Source: WHSW01 sp963846165 (GTDB taxonomy: Bacteria; Actinomycetota; Thermoleophilia; Solirubrobacterales; 70-9). Taken from it: 64,000 nt of DNA. Position numbers and translations under genes: made by a program. The stretch lies in assembly GCA_963846165.1 (NCBI GenBank), contig CAWJUU010000001.1, forward strand, positions 62,001 to 126,000. The letters run 5' to 3'. Position 1 is the first letter of the stretch. The number at the start of each line of letters is the position of its first letter. Below, piece after piece: positions 30,368-38,174 of this stretch. The notes beneath the pieces were generated by a model. It did no database searches. It worked only from the letters and a program-made list of their open reading frames with translations, and was not told where the DNA came from.

Positions 30368-31326
30368 GCTCGCAGCCTGCCAACCTGGTCTTCGTCGGCG
30401 GAACCGGCCGCAGCGGCACCCACATCCTCTCCTACCTGCTCGACCGCCACTCGCGCTTTCACGGGGTGCCGATCGAGTGCCGCTTCCACGCCAACCCGAA
30501 GGGGCTCGCCGACGTGGTCAAGGGCCGCACCGAGCCCGAGGACTTCCTGCGCAAGCTGCGTGGCTACTGGTGGCACCGGGTCCGGATCGGCGACCGCGCC
30601 TACGTGAAGGCGAAGTGGCGTGCGCTTGGCCGCGGTCGCGTCCGCGGGCTGCACTCGATCGTCGGCGAGGCGCAATTCCACGCGGCCGCCGACCGGTTCG
30701 AGCGCAGCTATGACGACGACCTGCTCGCCGCCTCGCGCAACCTCTTCTATGAGCTGCTCCAGCCCGGCGCCGACGCCGCCGGCAAGCCGGTGCTGGTCGA
30801 GATGAGCTGCTTCACGATCGCAGCCGCCGACGGCCTCGCGCAGATCTTCCCCGAGGCGCGGTTCGTGCACTCGGTCCGCGACGGGCGCGACTCGGGCTCC
30901 TCGAAGGTCTCGCTGCGCCAGAAGCCCCATCACCCGACCGACGTCCTCTCGGGGATCGAGTTCTGGGCCGACCGCCTGCGCCAGGCGGAGGAGGGCGTGC
31001 AGGGGCTCTCGGCGGCCGATCGCGAGCGCCTGGCGGTCGTCAGCCTCGACGAGCTCGTCGAGTCCGACCGCGAGCGCGCCTACGCCGACCTGCTCGCGTT
31101 CCTCGGGATCTCCGACGAGCCGGCGATGCGCAAGTTCTTCGACTCCGAGATGAACGCCGACGCCGCGCACAGCGACCGCTGGCGCAAGGGCCTCTCCGCG
31201 GGCGAGCAGGAGCAGGTGATCGAGGTCTACGAGGCAACCCTCGAGCGGCTCGAGCGCGAGGGATACCACTGCGCGCCGGTGCTGCGCCGCTCCTACGAGC
31301 GCACGCTCGCGGCCTCCGGGGCTTGA
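30364..31326 (+). CDS. Sulfotransferase family protein 2
   Basis: A 320-residue paralogue of the preceding gene. LVFVGGTGRSGTHILSYLLD near residue 10 is the PAPS 5' loop, and ARFVHSVRDGRDSGSSKV the 3'-phosphate-binding motif. HGVPIECRFHANPKGLADVV and FLRKLRGYWWHRVRIG match the corresponding positions of its neighbour. It starts in a 4-bp ATGA overlap with gene 1, so the two are translationally coupled, and its own stop overlaps the TTG of the glycosyltransferase gene. It is likely to act with them on one cell-surface glycan. Confidence 0.88.
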   Translation: MSSQPANLVFVGGTGRSGTHILSYLLDRHSRFHGVPIECRFHANPKGLADVVKGRTEPEDFLRKLRGYWWHRVRIGDRAYVKAKWRALGRGRVRGLHSIVGEAQFHAAADRFERSYDDDLLAASRNLFYELLQPGADAAGKPVLVEMSCFTIAAADGLAQIFPEARFVHSVRDGRDSGSSKVSLRQKPHHPTDVLSGIEFWADRLRQAEEGVQGLSAADRERLAVVSLDELVESDRERAYADLLAFLGISDEPAMRKFFDSEMNADAAHSDRWRKGLSAGEQEQVIEVYEATLERLEREGYHCAPVLRRSYERTLAASGA

Positions 31327-32882
31327 GCGACGCCGGCGCCGCCGCCACCGGGCGGCGGATCTTGTTCCTGACCTCGAACGGGACCGGTCTCGGCCACCTG
31401 ACCCGCTCGATGGCGATCGCACGCCGGCTCTCGGCGGAGGTCGAGCCGCTCTTTCTCACCCTGTCGGCGGCGGCGCCGGTGGTCCGGCGGATGGGCTTCG
31501 CGGTCGAGTACGTCGCCCCCTATGCGAGTCCCGGCTCGGGCAACGACTACCGCTGGTCGCGGCGCCTGCGCTCGCGCCTGCGCGCCGCGATCGCCGAGGC
31601 CGGCCCCGACGTGATCGTCTTCGACGGCACCCACCCCTACGAGGCACTGCTCGGGGCGCTGCGCTCCGACAGCGTCGCGGTCTGGTGCCGGCGGCCGCTG
31701 TGGAAGCCGGGCTCGAGCCGCGTCCCGCTCGGCCGCGCGGGCGCCTTCGACGCGGTGCTCGAGCCCGGCGAGCTGGCCGAGTCCGAAGACCGTGGGCCGA
31801 CCGTGCCGCTGCGCGATCACGCCCAGCGGGTCGACCCGATCGTGCTCTGTGATCGCGACGAGCTGTTGCCGCGGGCCGAGGCGGAGGCCGAGCTCGGGCT
31901 CGAGCCGGGCCGCGTCAATGTCCTCGTCAGCCTTGGCCAGGGGGCGGAGGTGCGCGACGCGACCGCGCGGGCGCTCGCCCACCTCGCCGGCCGCGACGAA
32001 GTCCAGGTCGCGACGCTCTCCTCGGCGCTCGCCGCGCTCGATTCGGTGCCCGATGACGTCGTCCAGCTGCGCGCGACCTACCCGATGAGCCGCTACTTCG
32101 CCGCCTTCGACGCCGCGGTCGCCGCCGCCGGCTACAACGCCTTCCACGAGCTGATCGCGCTCGGCGTCACCTCGCTGTTCGTGCCCATGCCCCGCGACAC
32201 CGACGACCAGCCGGCGCGGGCGCGCTGGGCCGAGGAGGCGGGCGTCGCCCTCGGCACCGAGGGCACCGCGGACCCGGCGCTGGAGGAAAAGCTCGATCGG
32301 TTGCTCGACCAGGGCGAGCGCGAAGCGCTCGCCGCCCGCCTCGCGGCGCTGCCGGCGCCCGAGGGCGCCGCCCAGGCCGCCGCCTGGCTCACGACCCTCA
32401 CCACCGGCGCCGATCGCGAGTGGCCGAAAACGTCTTCAGGGAAGACGGAATCCGCCACTCGCGCCGGGCCGCGGGGTGGTGGGCGCGAGTTCCGGCGGCG
32501 GTGGGGGAGCTTTTTCGCCAGTGCGCCGCGGACCGCGGTGCGGCTCACTCGCCAGCAGCTGACCAAGCCGCGCGCCCGGACCCAGATCGTCGCGATCGGA
32601 ATCGACGAGGCCGAGGTCGTCGGCGCCGTTCGCAAGGCGCTCGCCGAGAGCGGGGAGGAGCCCGAGCGAGTGCTGGTGATCACGGACGTCCTCCCGGCCC
32701 TCGGCGAGCTGCGCGCGCTCGGGGTCGGCGTCGAGCACGTCCCCGCCCGCGGCGAGCGCCAGCCAGAGCTCGCCGGTGGCGCCTACGAGGACTTCCTGCG
32801 CGGCCGCCTCGAGCTGATCGCAGCCGAGCGCCCGAGGCCGCGCGATGTGGTCGTGGCGCCCGGCGGGGCTCCGCTACCCTGA
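31323..32882 (+). CDS. MurG/GT28-like glycosyltransferase with C-terminal extension
   Basis: A 519-residue protein from TTG 31323, whose codon overlaps the preceding stop. The GT-B N-domain begins ILFLTSNGTGLGHLTRSMAI, and the C-domain has RVNVLVSLGQGAEV and AAAGYNAFHELIALGVTSLF, the donor-nucleotide site of MurG/UGT-like enzymes. From about residue 365 an extra 150-residue region follows, with a hairpin-coded junction (32418-32460) and a domain starting RTQIVAIGIDEAEVVGAV of unknown role. It should transfer a sugar from a nucleotide donor in the cytosol during glycan assembly. Confidence 0.8.
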   Translation: MSDAGAAATGRRILFLTSNGTGLGHLTRSMAIARRLSAEVEPLFLTLSAAAPVVRRMGFAVEYVAPYASPGSGNDYRWSRRLRSRLRAAIAEAGPDVIVFDGTHPYEALLGALRSDSVAVWCRRPLWKPGSSRVPLGRAGAFDAVLEPGELAESEDRGPTVPLRDHAQRVDPIVLCDRDELLPRAEAEAELGLEPGRVNVLVSLGQGAEVRDATARALAHLAGRDEVQVATLSSALAALDSVPDDVVQLRATYPMSRYFAAFDAAVAAAGYNAFHELIALGVTSLFVPMPRDTDDQPARARWAEEAGVALGTEGTADPALEEKLDRLLDQGEREALAARLAALPAPEGAAQAAAWLTTLTTGADREWPKTSSGKTESATRAGPRGGGREFRRRWGSFFASAPRTAVRLTRQQLTKPRARTQIVAIGIDEAEVVGAVRKALAESGEEPERVLVITDVLPALGELRALGVGVEHVPARGERQPELAGGAYEDFLRGRLELIAAERPRPRDVVVAPGGAPLP

Positions 32883-32890
32883 GGCGGCCT

Positions 32891-33814
32891 ATGGAGGCCT
32901 CCTCACCCGTGAAGTCGCTTGGACAAGCGGCGCCGGGCGCAGACCCACGCTCCGGTGCCGCCGCCGCTCCCCGCAAGGGCGCGCTCCCGAACCTGGTCGT
33001 GATCGGGGCGCAGAAGTGCGGCACCAGCGTCCTCCATTACTACCTCAGCCTCCACCCCGAGGTGACGATGTCGAAGCCGAAGGAGCTCAACTTCTTCATC
33101 GAGGAGCGAAACTGGCCGCGCGGGGTCGACTGGTACGAGGGCCACTTCGACCCCGAGGCGCGGGTCCGCGGCGAGGCGTCGCCCAACTACACCGCCTTCC
33201 CTCAGCACGAGGGCGTGCCCGAGCGCATGCACTCGATCGTCCCCGACGCAAAGCTGATCTACATGATCCGCGACCCGATCGAGCGGATCGCCGCGCATTG
33301 GGTCCACAATTACGCCAAGCGGCGCGAGAAGGGCACACTCGCCGAGACGCTCGTGCACCCGAACACCTCCTACGTCACCCGTTCGCTTTATGCGATGCAG
33401 CTCGAGCGCTTCCTCGCCGTCTATGAGAAGCAGCAGGTGCTGGTCTTCCAGCAGTCCGAGCTTCGCCACCGGCGAATGGAGACCCTGCGCACGGTGTTCG
33501 AGTTCATCGGTGTCGACCCCGACTTCAGCCACCCGCGGTTCGAGCAGGAGCGCCACCAGACCTCGGGCAAGACCCGGGCCACCCGGCTCGCGGTACGGCT
33601 CGAGAAGATGGGCCGCAGTCGCCGCGGGCGGATGCTGCCGTCGAACTTCTGGCTCGTCCTCGACGACCGCCTGCCGCTGCGGCGCACGATCAAGCGTCCC
33701 GACGTCCGCGCCTCGCTGCCGCCCGAGACGCTCGAGCAGCTGCGCGCCGACGCCGAGCGCCTGCGCGAGCTCACCGGCCGCGATTTCTCGAACTGGAAGG
33801 TCTGGGACGCCTGA
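32891..33814 (+). CDS. Heparan-sulfate-type sulfotransferase
   Basis: A 307-residue sulfotransferase of the NDST/HS3ST-like family, distinct from the two upstream. LVVIGAQKCGTSVLHYYLSL (about residues 36-55) is the PAPS 5' loop with the catalytic Lys, LNFFIEERNWPRGVDWYEGH follows as in that family, GEASPNYTAF is the substrate-side motif, and KLIYMIRDPIERIAAHW the 3'-phosphate motif. It should sulfate a glycan. A TACCCT box lies 10 bases before the ATG. It lies between a glycosyltransferase and the flippase gene. Confidence 0.88.
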   Translation: MEASSPVKSLGQAAPGADPRSGAAAAPRKGALPNLVVIGAQKCGTSVLHYYLSLHPEVTMSKPKELNFFIEERNWPRGVDWYEGHFDPEARVRGEASPNYTAFPQHEGVPERMHSIVPDAKLIYMIRDPIERIAAHWVHNYAKRREKGTLAETLVHPNTSYVTRSLYAMQLERFLAVYEKQQVLVFQQSELRHRRMETLRTVFEFIGVDPDFSHPRFEQERHQTSGKTRATRLAVRLEKMGRSRRGRMLPSNFWLVLDDRLPLRRTIKRPDVRASLPPETLEQLRADAERLRELTGRDFSNWKVWDA

Positions 33815-33867
33815 CAAAGCACGAGCAGCAGCACGACCACCCGGGCGGCTCGGGCTCGATCCTGGGC

Positions 33868-35817
33868 GTGCGGGTGCTCCGCTATTCGGGCGTCCAGGGG
33901 GCGACGCTCGTGGTCAGCAACCTGATCCAGCTCGTCTCGGTGATGGTCGTCGCCGCCTATCTCGGCCCGACCGAGATGGGGCGCTTCGCGCTGCTGCTGT
34001 TCCTGGCGGGGCTGGTCGCCACGGCGCTCTCGCTGCTCGTCAAGCCGGGGACTATCCGCCGCACCTTCGGCGCTGACGACGACGATGACGACGACGAGGA
34101 TGACGACTCAGTCGTTTCGAGCTCGCCGCCGCGAACGCTCGGCACCGGGCTCGCCTGGGCGGGTGTGCTCGGCTTGCTCGGCGCCGGGCTCGTGGTCCTG
34201 CTGCGCGAGCCGATCGCCGATTGGCTGCTCGGCGATCCCGACGATCAGGCGCTGATCGCCTGGGCGGGAGTCCTGGCCGGCTTCTGGCTCGTCTTCAAGC
34301 TCGCGGGGATCACCCTCTGGCTCGAGCGCAGGCCGAGCGCCTTCGTCATCGCCGACACCTCGAGGCCGGTCCTCGCGCTCGCCGCGATGATCGCCCTGCT
34401 GGCGAGCGGCGCCGGGATCGAGGGCGCGATCGCCGCCACCGCGATCGGCACCGCTGTCGCCGCGGTGGTCGCGGTGATCCTGCTCGCGGGCAGCTTCGAG
34501 CCCTCCTTCGACCTCGGCGAGATCGGCCAGATCGTTGCTCGCGGCGGCCACCGGGCGCCGATCGTGGCCTCGTTCTGGATCATCCAGAACGCCGACGTCT
34601 TCATCCTCTCGCGCTTCGTCGGCCCGACCGAGCTCGGGATCTACGCGCTTGCCTCGCGGCTGGGATTCGTGGTCTCGTTCCTGCCCCAGGGCTTTCGCGT
34701 GGCGATGCGCCCGCTGCGGAAGTCAGCCGCATTCAAGGCGGTCGGCGACCAGTACGGCCGCTCGACCGTCCAGGGCCAGCTGCTCGGCTACTTCGCGGTG
34801 CTCTGCATCTTCGCCGTGCTCGCGATGGTGCTCGCGGGCAAGGTGCTGGTCGACATCGCCCCGGCGTCCTATGCCGACGCCGCGGGGCTGATCCCGTTCA
34901 CCGCCGCCGCTTTCGTCATGCCGTCGATCTATCGCACCGTGAACCAGAACGTCAACCTCTCGCACAAGCGGGCGCTGTTCATCACCGGCTGCGTCGGCGC
35001 GGCCCTCGCCTTCGTCGGCCTGACGGTCGTGCTCGCGCCGGAGATCGGCAGCTACGCGGCGCCGATCGGGATGCTGGTCGGCTTCGGCGTTCCCTCGGTC
35101 CTGATGTTCGCCCGCAACCAGACCGGCCGCAGGCGGATCGACTTCCCCTACCGGGCGGTGCTGATCGCACTGGTGATGGCGATCGTGATCGGCGCGCTGT
35201 TCCAGCTCATCGACCTCGGCAGCGTGGTGGAGCTCTGTCTGGCCGGGGTGCTGCTGGTCGGGTTCCTGGCCGCGCTCGTGCCGCTGGGCGTGATCCCGCG
35301 GTATCACCGGGGGCCGCTGCTACACACGGTCCGCTCGCTGGGGCGCGGGACGCCGGCCGAGTTTCGCCCCCGGCGCGGGCTGCGCTCGATCTCGCCCGAG
35401 GAGCGCGAGCAGTTGCGAATCGCGGTGATCGCCGGCCTGCCGCGAGAGCGGCTGCGGCCGAGCCAAGACGGCGACGACGAGGGCCTGCGGCTGGTCCGGG
35501 CCCTACGGCAGGTCGGCGAGCGGGGCGGGATCCCGGTCGGGCGCGAGTCCGACCTCGACGCCGAGATCGCCGTCTTCCTGTTCGAGGACGCTCCCCAGGC
35601 CGTCCAGGACGCCTCGATGCGCCGCCTGCTCGACGCGGGAGTCGAGTCGAACGACCTGCGCGCGCTCGAGGACCTGGTCACGCACCTGGCCCGGGTCCCC
35701 GACGACGGCTGGGAGGGCGAGCGCGCCGGCGAGCGAGGCTTCCAGGTACCGGGCGCCGAGCGCCGCCGCCAAGCGGCCCGCCGCAAGGAGCTGCGCCGCA
35801 CGCAGCGGGAGTCCTAG
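33868..35817 (+). CDS. Polysaccharide flippase (Wzx/MurJ-like, MOP superfamily)
   Basis: A 649-residue protein with about 12-14 helices in the first 500 residues and a charged soluble C-terminus. VLRYSGVQGATLVVSNLIQL opens helix 1, and YLGPTEMGRFALLLF is the characteristic loop of Wzx-like flippases, repeated at the second bundle as RFVGPTELGIYALASRL. It should move lipid-linked glycan precursors to the outer face. An acidic run of 10 Asp/Glu lies in the first cytosolic loop. GTG 33868 is used; the frame stays open to a CTG that overlaps the previous stop, so the true start may be 19 codons earlier. Confidence 0.85.
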   Translation: MRVLRYSGVQGATLVVSNLIQLVSVMVVAAYLGPTEMGRFALLLFLAGLVATALSLLVKPGTIRRTFGADDDDDDDEDDDSVVSSSPPRTLGTGLAWAGVLGLLGAGLVVLLREPIADWLLGDPDDQALIAWAGVLAGFWLVFKLAGITLWLERRPSAFVIADTSRPVLALAAMIALLASGAGIEGAIAATAIGTAVAAVVAVILLAGSFEPSFDLGEIGQIVARGGHRAPIVASFWIIQNADVFILSRFVGPTELGIYALASRLGFVVSFLPQGFRVAMRPLRKSAAFKAVGDQYGRSTVQGQLLGYFAVLCIFAVLAMVLAGKVLVDIAPASYADAAGLIPFTAAAFVMPSIYRTVNQNVNLSHKRALFITGCVGAALAFVGLTVVLAPEIGSYAAPIGMLVGFGVPSVLMFARNQTGRRRIDFPYRAVLIALVMAIVIGALFQLIDLGSVVELCLAGVLLVGFLAALVPLGVIPRYHRGPLLHTVRSLGRGTPAEFRPRRGLRSISPEEREQLRIAVIAGLPRERLRPSQDGDDEGLRLVRALRQVGERGGIPVGRESDLDAEIAVFLFEDAPQAVQDASMRRLLDAGVESNDLRALEDLVTHLARVPDDGWEGERAGERGFQVPGAERRRQAARRKELRRTQRES

Positions 35818-35864
35818 CGCCGGCACCGCGGAATTTCCCGTTTCAGGTAGATCGAGCTGGGGGT

Positions 35865-36244
35865 GGCGTTCCGCTCGGGCCCTCGCCGGGCGCGAGGCGG
35901 GGTTCGTTGTCAGTGAGGGAGGGTGTGGGTGCGAGCGCAGGTCACAAACCCCGGCCTCAACCGTGCCTCGGCGTCGAGGCCGAGGTTGTCGTCGTCATAG
36001 AGCACTAACCCGCCGTCAGAGCTTGGCGAGGGATTGAGGGCGAGTTGATCGACGCCGACCGAAAGCGCCGGCGCCGCCTAACTCCTCGCCTCACTGCGAA
36101 CGAACACCGCCAGCGTCCGGCCCGAGCGCCGAGCGGAACGCGCCCGCCCCAGGAACGACCACCACCCCCGAGCGGAACGCCGACCAGCCCCGAGCGAACG
36201 CCACCAGCCCCGAGCGGAACGCCACCAGCCCCGAGCGGAACGCC
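35865..36244 (+). repeat. Intergenic inverted-repeat element, copy C (partly deleted)
   Basis: Left terminal repeat GGCGTTCCGCTCGGGC is at 35865-35880. The left half follows copies A and D closely through GGTTGTCGTCGTCATAGAGCA. About 60 bases that include the 35-nt hairpin are missing between GAGTTGATCGACG and CCGACCGAAAGCGCC. The right terminal repeat is expanded into a tandem array (about 36160-36244) of four units of CCGAGCGGAACGCCACCAGC, one with a base deleted. It fills the tail-to-tail gap between the flippase and the next minus-strand gene. Confidence 0.85.
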
Positions 36245-36257
36245 ACCCCGACGCGAG

Positions 36258-36818
36258 CTAGTCGTCGGACTGCTCCGAGCCCTCGCCGGCGCGCCGGATC
36301 ACGATCCGGTCGGGCTCGAGGGTGACCTCGACCTTGCGCTCGCCGGCCCAGTGCTCGGCGTAGACCGGGTTGTCCTTAACCGCCGGGTCGAGCCAGAGTC
36401 CGTAGCCCTCATCCTCGCCGTGGTCGAAGGTGGCCTGCGTCGCAGCCGCGCGGCCGCGACCGCGCCCGCCGCGGCGGCGGCGCCGGCGGCGCTTGGGGCG
36501 CTCGTCGTCGTCGCCCGCGTCCTCGTCGTCCCCCTCGTCCTCGTCCCTTTCCGTGTCCTTGGCCTCCGGCTCAGCGGCGGCTTCCTCCTCTGCTGCGAGC
36601 TCCTCCTCACGTGTCGCGGCCTCGATCTCGGCCTCGATCTCGTCGCGAAGGTCGACCTCGCCCGACTCCTCCTCGTCGGAGTCGAGCTCGTGGCGGCGGC
36701 GGAACTCGCGCAGCTCGTTGGCGGAGACCTCGAGCTGATGGGCGATCCAGGCATCGGTGCGCCCCTGGCGCACCCAGGCGCGGATCTGGTTCAACTGTGA
36801 GCGAAGTGGTTTGGCCAT
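36258..36818 (-). CDS. HTH, acidic-linker and Arg/Gly-rich protein of unknown function
   Basis: A 186-residue protein, family not recognised. The first 45 residues (LRSQLNQIRAWVRQGRTDAW) look like a small helix-turn-helix that reads as a resolvase- or Clr5-type three-helix unit. They are followed by about 60 almost purely acidic residues, then an Arg/Gly stretch (KRRRRRRRGGRGRGRAAATQ) like an RNA-binding RGG box, and finally a conserved-looking beta segment with DEGYGLWLDP. The mix suggests a nucleic-acid-binding role. It is divergent from csrA, an RNA-binding regulator, but no functional link is shown. Confidence 0.7.
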   Translation of the reverse strand: MAKPLRSQLNQIRAWVRQGRTDAWIAHQLEVSANELREFRRRHELDSDEEESGEVDLRDEIEAEIEAATREEELAAEEEAAAEPEAKDTERDEDEGDDEDAGDDDERPKRRRRRRRGGRGRGRAAATQATFDHGEDEGYGLWLDPAVKDNPVYAEHWAGERKVEVTLEPDRIVIRRAGEGSEQSDD

Positions 36819-36986
36819 TTGCTCGAGGGGGAAACCCCTTGGAGCGGGCGATACTAGCCAACGGGGTCGCCAGACCCGGCGGGTGCCGCGCCCGCTCCCT
36901 CAAAACCGGCTAGGCTGCCCGTGGCGCTAAGCAAACGGGTAAGGGCCACCGGGGGTGGCACCCGGCTGCACTCGAATGGAGGCGAG

Positions 36987-37223
36987 ATGCTGGTCCTGAC
37001 ACGAAAGACGAACCAGAGCATCATGATCGGGGACGAGATCGAGGTCTCGGTTCTCGCCGTGTCGAGGGACAAGATCCGGCTCGGGATCACCGCGCCGCGC
37101 GACATCCCGGTGTTCCGCAAAGAGGTCTACCTCTCGATCAAGGGTGAGCGCGGCGAAGGACCCTCCGAGGAGGCCAAGGAGACGGTCTCCGACGCGCTCG
37201 ACGAGCTCGCCGCGAACGAGTAA
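36987..37223 (+). CDS. csrA: Carbon storage regulator CsrA
   Basis: A 78-residue CsrA. It begins MLVLTRKTNQSIMIGDEIEV and keeps the RNA-binding residues of strand 1 (LTRK) and strand 5 (RLGITAPRDIPVFRKEV), with an extended acidic tail. The dimer binds GGA motifs in mRNA leaders. The ATG at 36987 follows GGAGG by 4 bases, and that site sits inside ATGGAG, a match to the CsrA consensus ANGGA, so autoregulation is possible. No flagellar genes or FliW partner are in the window, which is unusual for a Gram-positive csrA. Confidence 0.95.
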   Translation: MLVLTRKTNQSIMIGDEIEVSVLAVSRDKIRLGITAPRDIPVFRKEVYLSIKGERGEGPSEEAKETVSDALDELAANE

Positions 37224-37235
37224 CAATCGCTACTT

Positions 37236-37258
37236 TTCGCTAGCGTTTCGTTAGCGAA
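37236..37258 (+). terminator. Hairpin downstream of csrA
   Basis: TTCGCTAGCG pairs with CGTTAGCGAA around a TTT loop: ten pairs including one G-T. It begins 13 bp after the csrA stop and ends 4 bp before the -35 box of the next gene. It may end the csrA transcript or act as an operator for the downstream promoter. Confidence 0.55.
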
Positions 37259-37261
37259 CAC

Positions 37262-37290
37262 TTGTACGCGTCCCGAAACGCTGATACGCT
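37262..37290 (+). promoter_or_regulatory. Sigma70-type promoter for the small membrane protein gene
   Basis: TTGTAC (37262-37267) and TACGCT (37285-37290) are separated by exactly 17 bases, a good match to TTGACA-N17-TANNNT. Predicted transcription starts 6-7 bases later, within 6 bases of the ATG at 37303, so the leader would be very short. The AT-rich hairpin just upstream supports a regulated intergenic region. Confidence 0.55.
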
Positions 37291-37302
37291 CGCGCGCGGG
37301 TT

Positions 37303-37554
37303 ATGGCAACCGATCTCCGCATGCGCCAGAGCATCGACCAGTTCGAGGTCGCGTTCGAGCAGGAGGCTGCGCTCGAGCGCCGCCGCCGTCAGCAGCTGCG
37401 CCAGCGCGCCGCCGATCGCTCGCGCGCCCGCCGCATCCAGACGACCGAGAAGCGGGGCAACGTCGGCTTCGGCGCCCTTCTCGTCGCGCTCACGCTCACG
37501 GTCATCGTCGTCACCGTGGTGATGTTCGAGACCCTGGCGTGGCTGATGTCCTAA
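37303..37554 (+). CDS. Small single-pass membrane protein with coiled-coil N-terminus
   Basis: An 83-residue protein. Residues 1-50 are strongly charged and helical (QEAALERRRRQQLRQRAADR), and one hydrophobic helix (GALLVALTLTVIVVTVVMFE) ends the protein, so the N-terminus is probably cytosolic with a tail anchor. No family is recognised. It has its own promoter-like sequence, separate from csrA. It converges on the nuclease gene with only 4 bp between stops. Confidence 0.65.
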   Translation: MATDLRMRQSIDQFEVAFEQEAALERRRRQQLRQRAADRSRARRIQTTEKRGNVGFGALLVALTLTVIVVTVVMFETLAWLMS

Positions 37555-37558
37555 CCCG

Positions 37559-38122
37559 CTAGCACTCGCCCCAGAGTCCCCGCCCGGCGTTCCCCGCCGC
37601 CTGTTCGAGGTGATCGAAGCGCTCGGCGAAGGCGTCGTTCGGGGCGATCGTCAGTGTGGTCGCATAGCCGCCGCGGACGAGCGCCGCGTTGACGAACCGC
37701 TCGCCGACGTAGACGTAGGCGAGCAGGCGCCCGTACTGGTCGCGCCGCTCGCTGTCGAAGGCCAGCCGCACCGTCTCGCCCTCGACCAGCCTGGTGTTGA
37801 ACCGGCTCGCCTCCGGCCCGAAGCACTCGACCGGCTCGCCGGGCGCCACCGTCTCGGGGGTGTCAACGCCGATGTAGCGCACGTCCTCGACCTGACCGTT
37901 GATCAGGACCTCGATCGTGTCCCCGTCGACCACATCGGCGACCGGGACCAGGATGCCCAGTGCCGGGCCCGTGCCGGTCGCGGCGGCACCACCAACGCTC
38001 ACCTCCGGCTTCACCGAGCCACCGCCGCGATCGATCTCGGCGCCGCCGCGATCGAAGTCGCCACCTCCGGACTGACCACCGTTCTCGTCCCCGTTGGAGA
38101 CGAGCACGATCACGAGCACCAC
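37559..38122 (-). CDS. Membrane-anchored or secreted thermonuclease-like (SNase) protein
   Basis: A 187-residue protein whose last 130 residues form a staphylococcal-nuclease fold: VVDGDTIEVLINGQ, VRYIGVDTPET with the catalytic Asp, RLAFDSERRDQYGRLLAYVY with the second catalytic stretch, and ALVRGGYATTL. The N-terminus is a hydrophobic anchor, and the frame stays open upstream to give RRLPSLGSVALLVVLVIVLV, so translation may begin up to about 15 codons earlier. A Gly-rich linker follows. It should degrade DNA or RNA outside the cell with calcium. It lies about 50 bp behind the aldolase gene on the same strand. Confidence 0.85.
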   Translation of the reverse strand: MVLVIVLVSNGDENGGQSGGGDFDRGGAEIDRGGGSVKPEVSVGGAAATGTGPALGILVPVADVVDGDTIEVLINGQVEDVRYIGVDTPETVAPGEPVECFGPEASRFNTRLVEGETVRLAFDSERRDQYGRLLAYVYVGERFVNAALVRGGYATTLTIAPNDAFAERFDHLEQAAGNAGRGLWGEC

Positions 38123-38174
38123 CAGCAGCGCAACGGACCCGAGGCTGGGTAGGCGTCGTGACGGCAGCGCGGCG

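Noticed and set aside
29350..31326. A 658-residue double sulfotransferase as one fused enzyme
   Set aside because: The original frame between the two domains is nonsense; the true C-terminus of the first enzyme is found in another frame and ends in ATGA at the second start. Two coupled genes fit better.
36900..36986. Riboswitch before csrA
   Set aside because: A GCCACC/GGTGGC hairpin is present, but the sequence does not match any riboswitch consensus I can name; kept only as the csrA leader.
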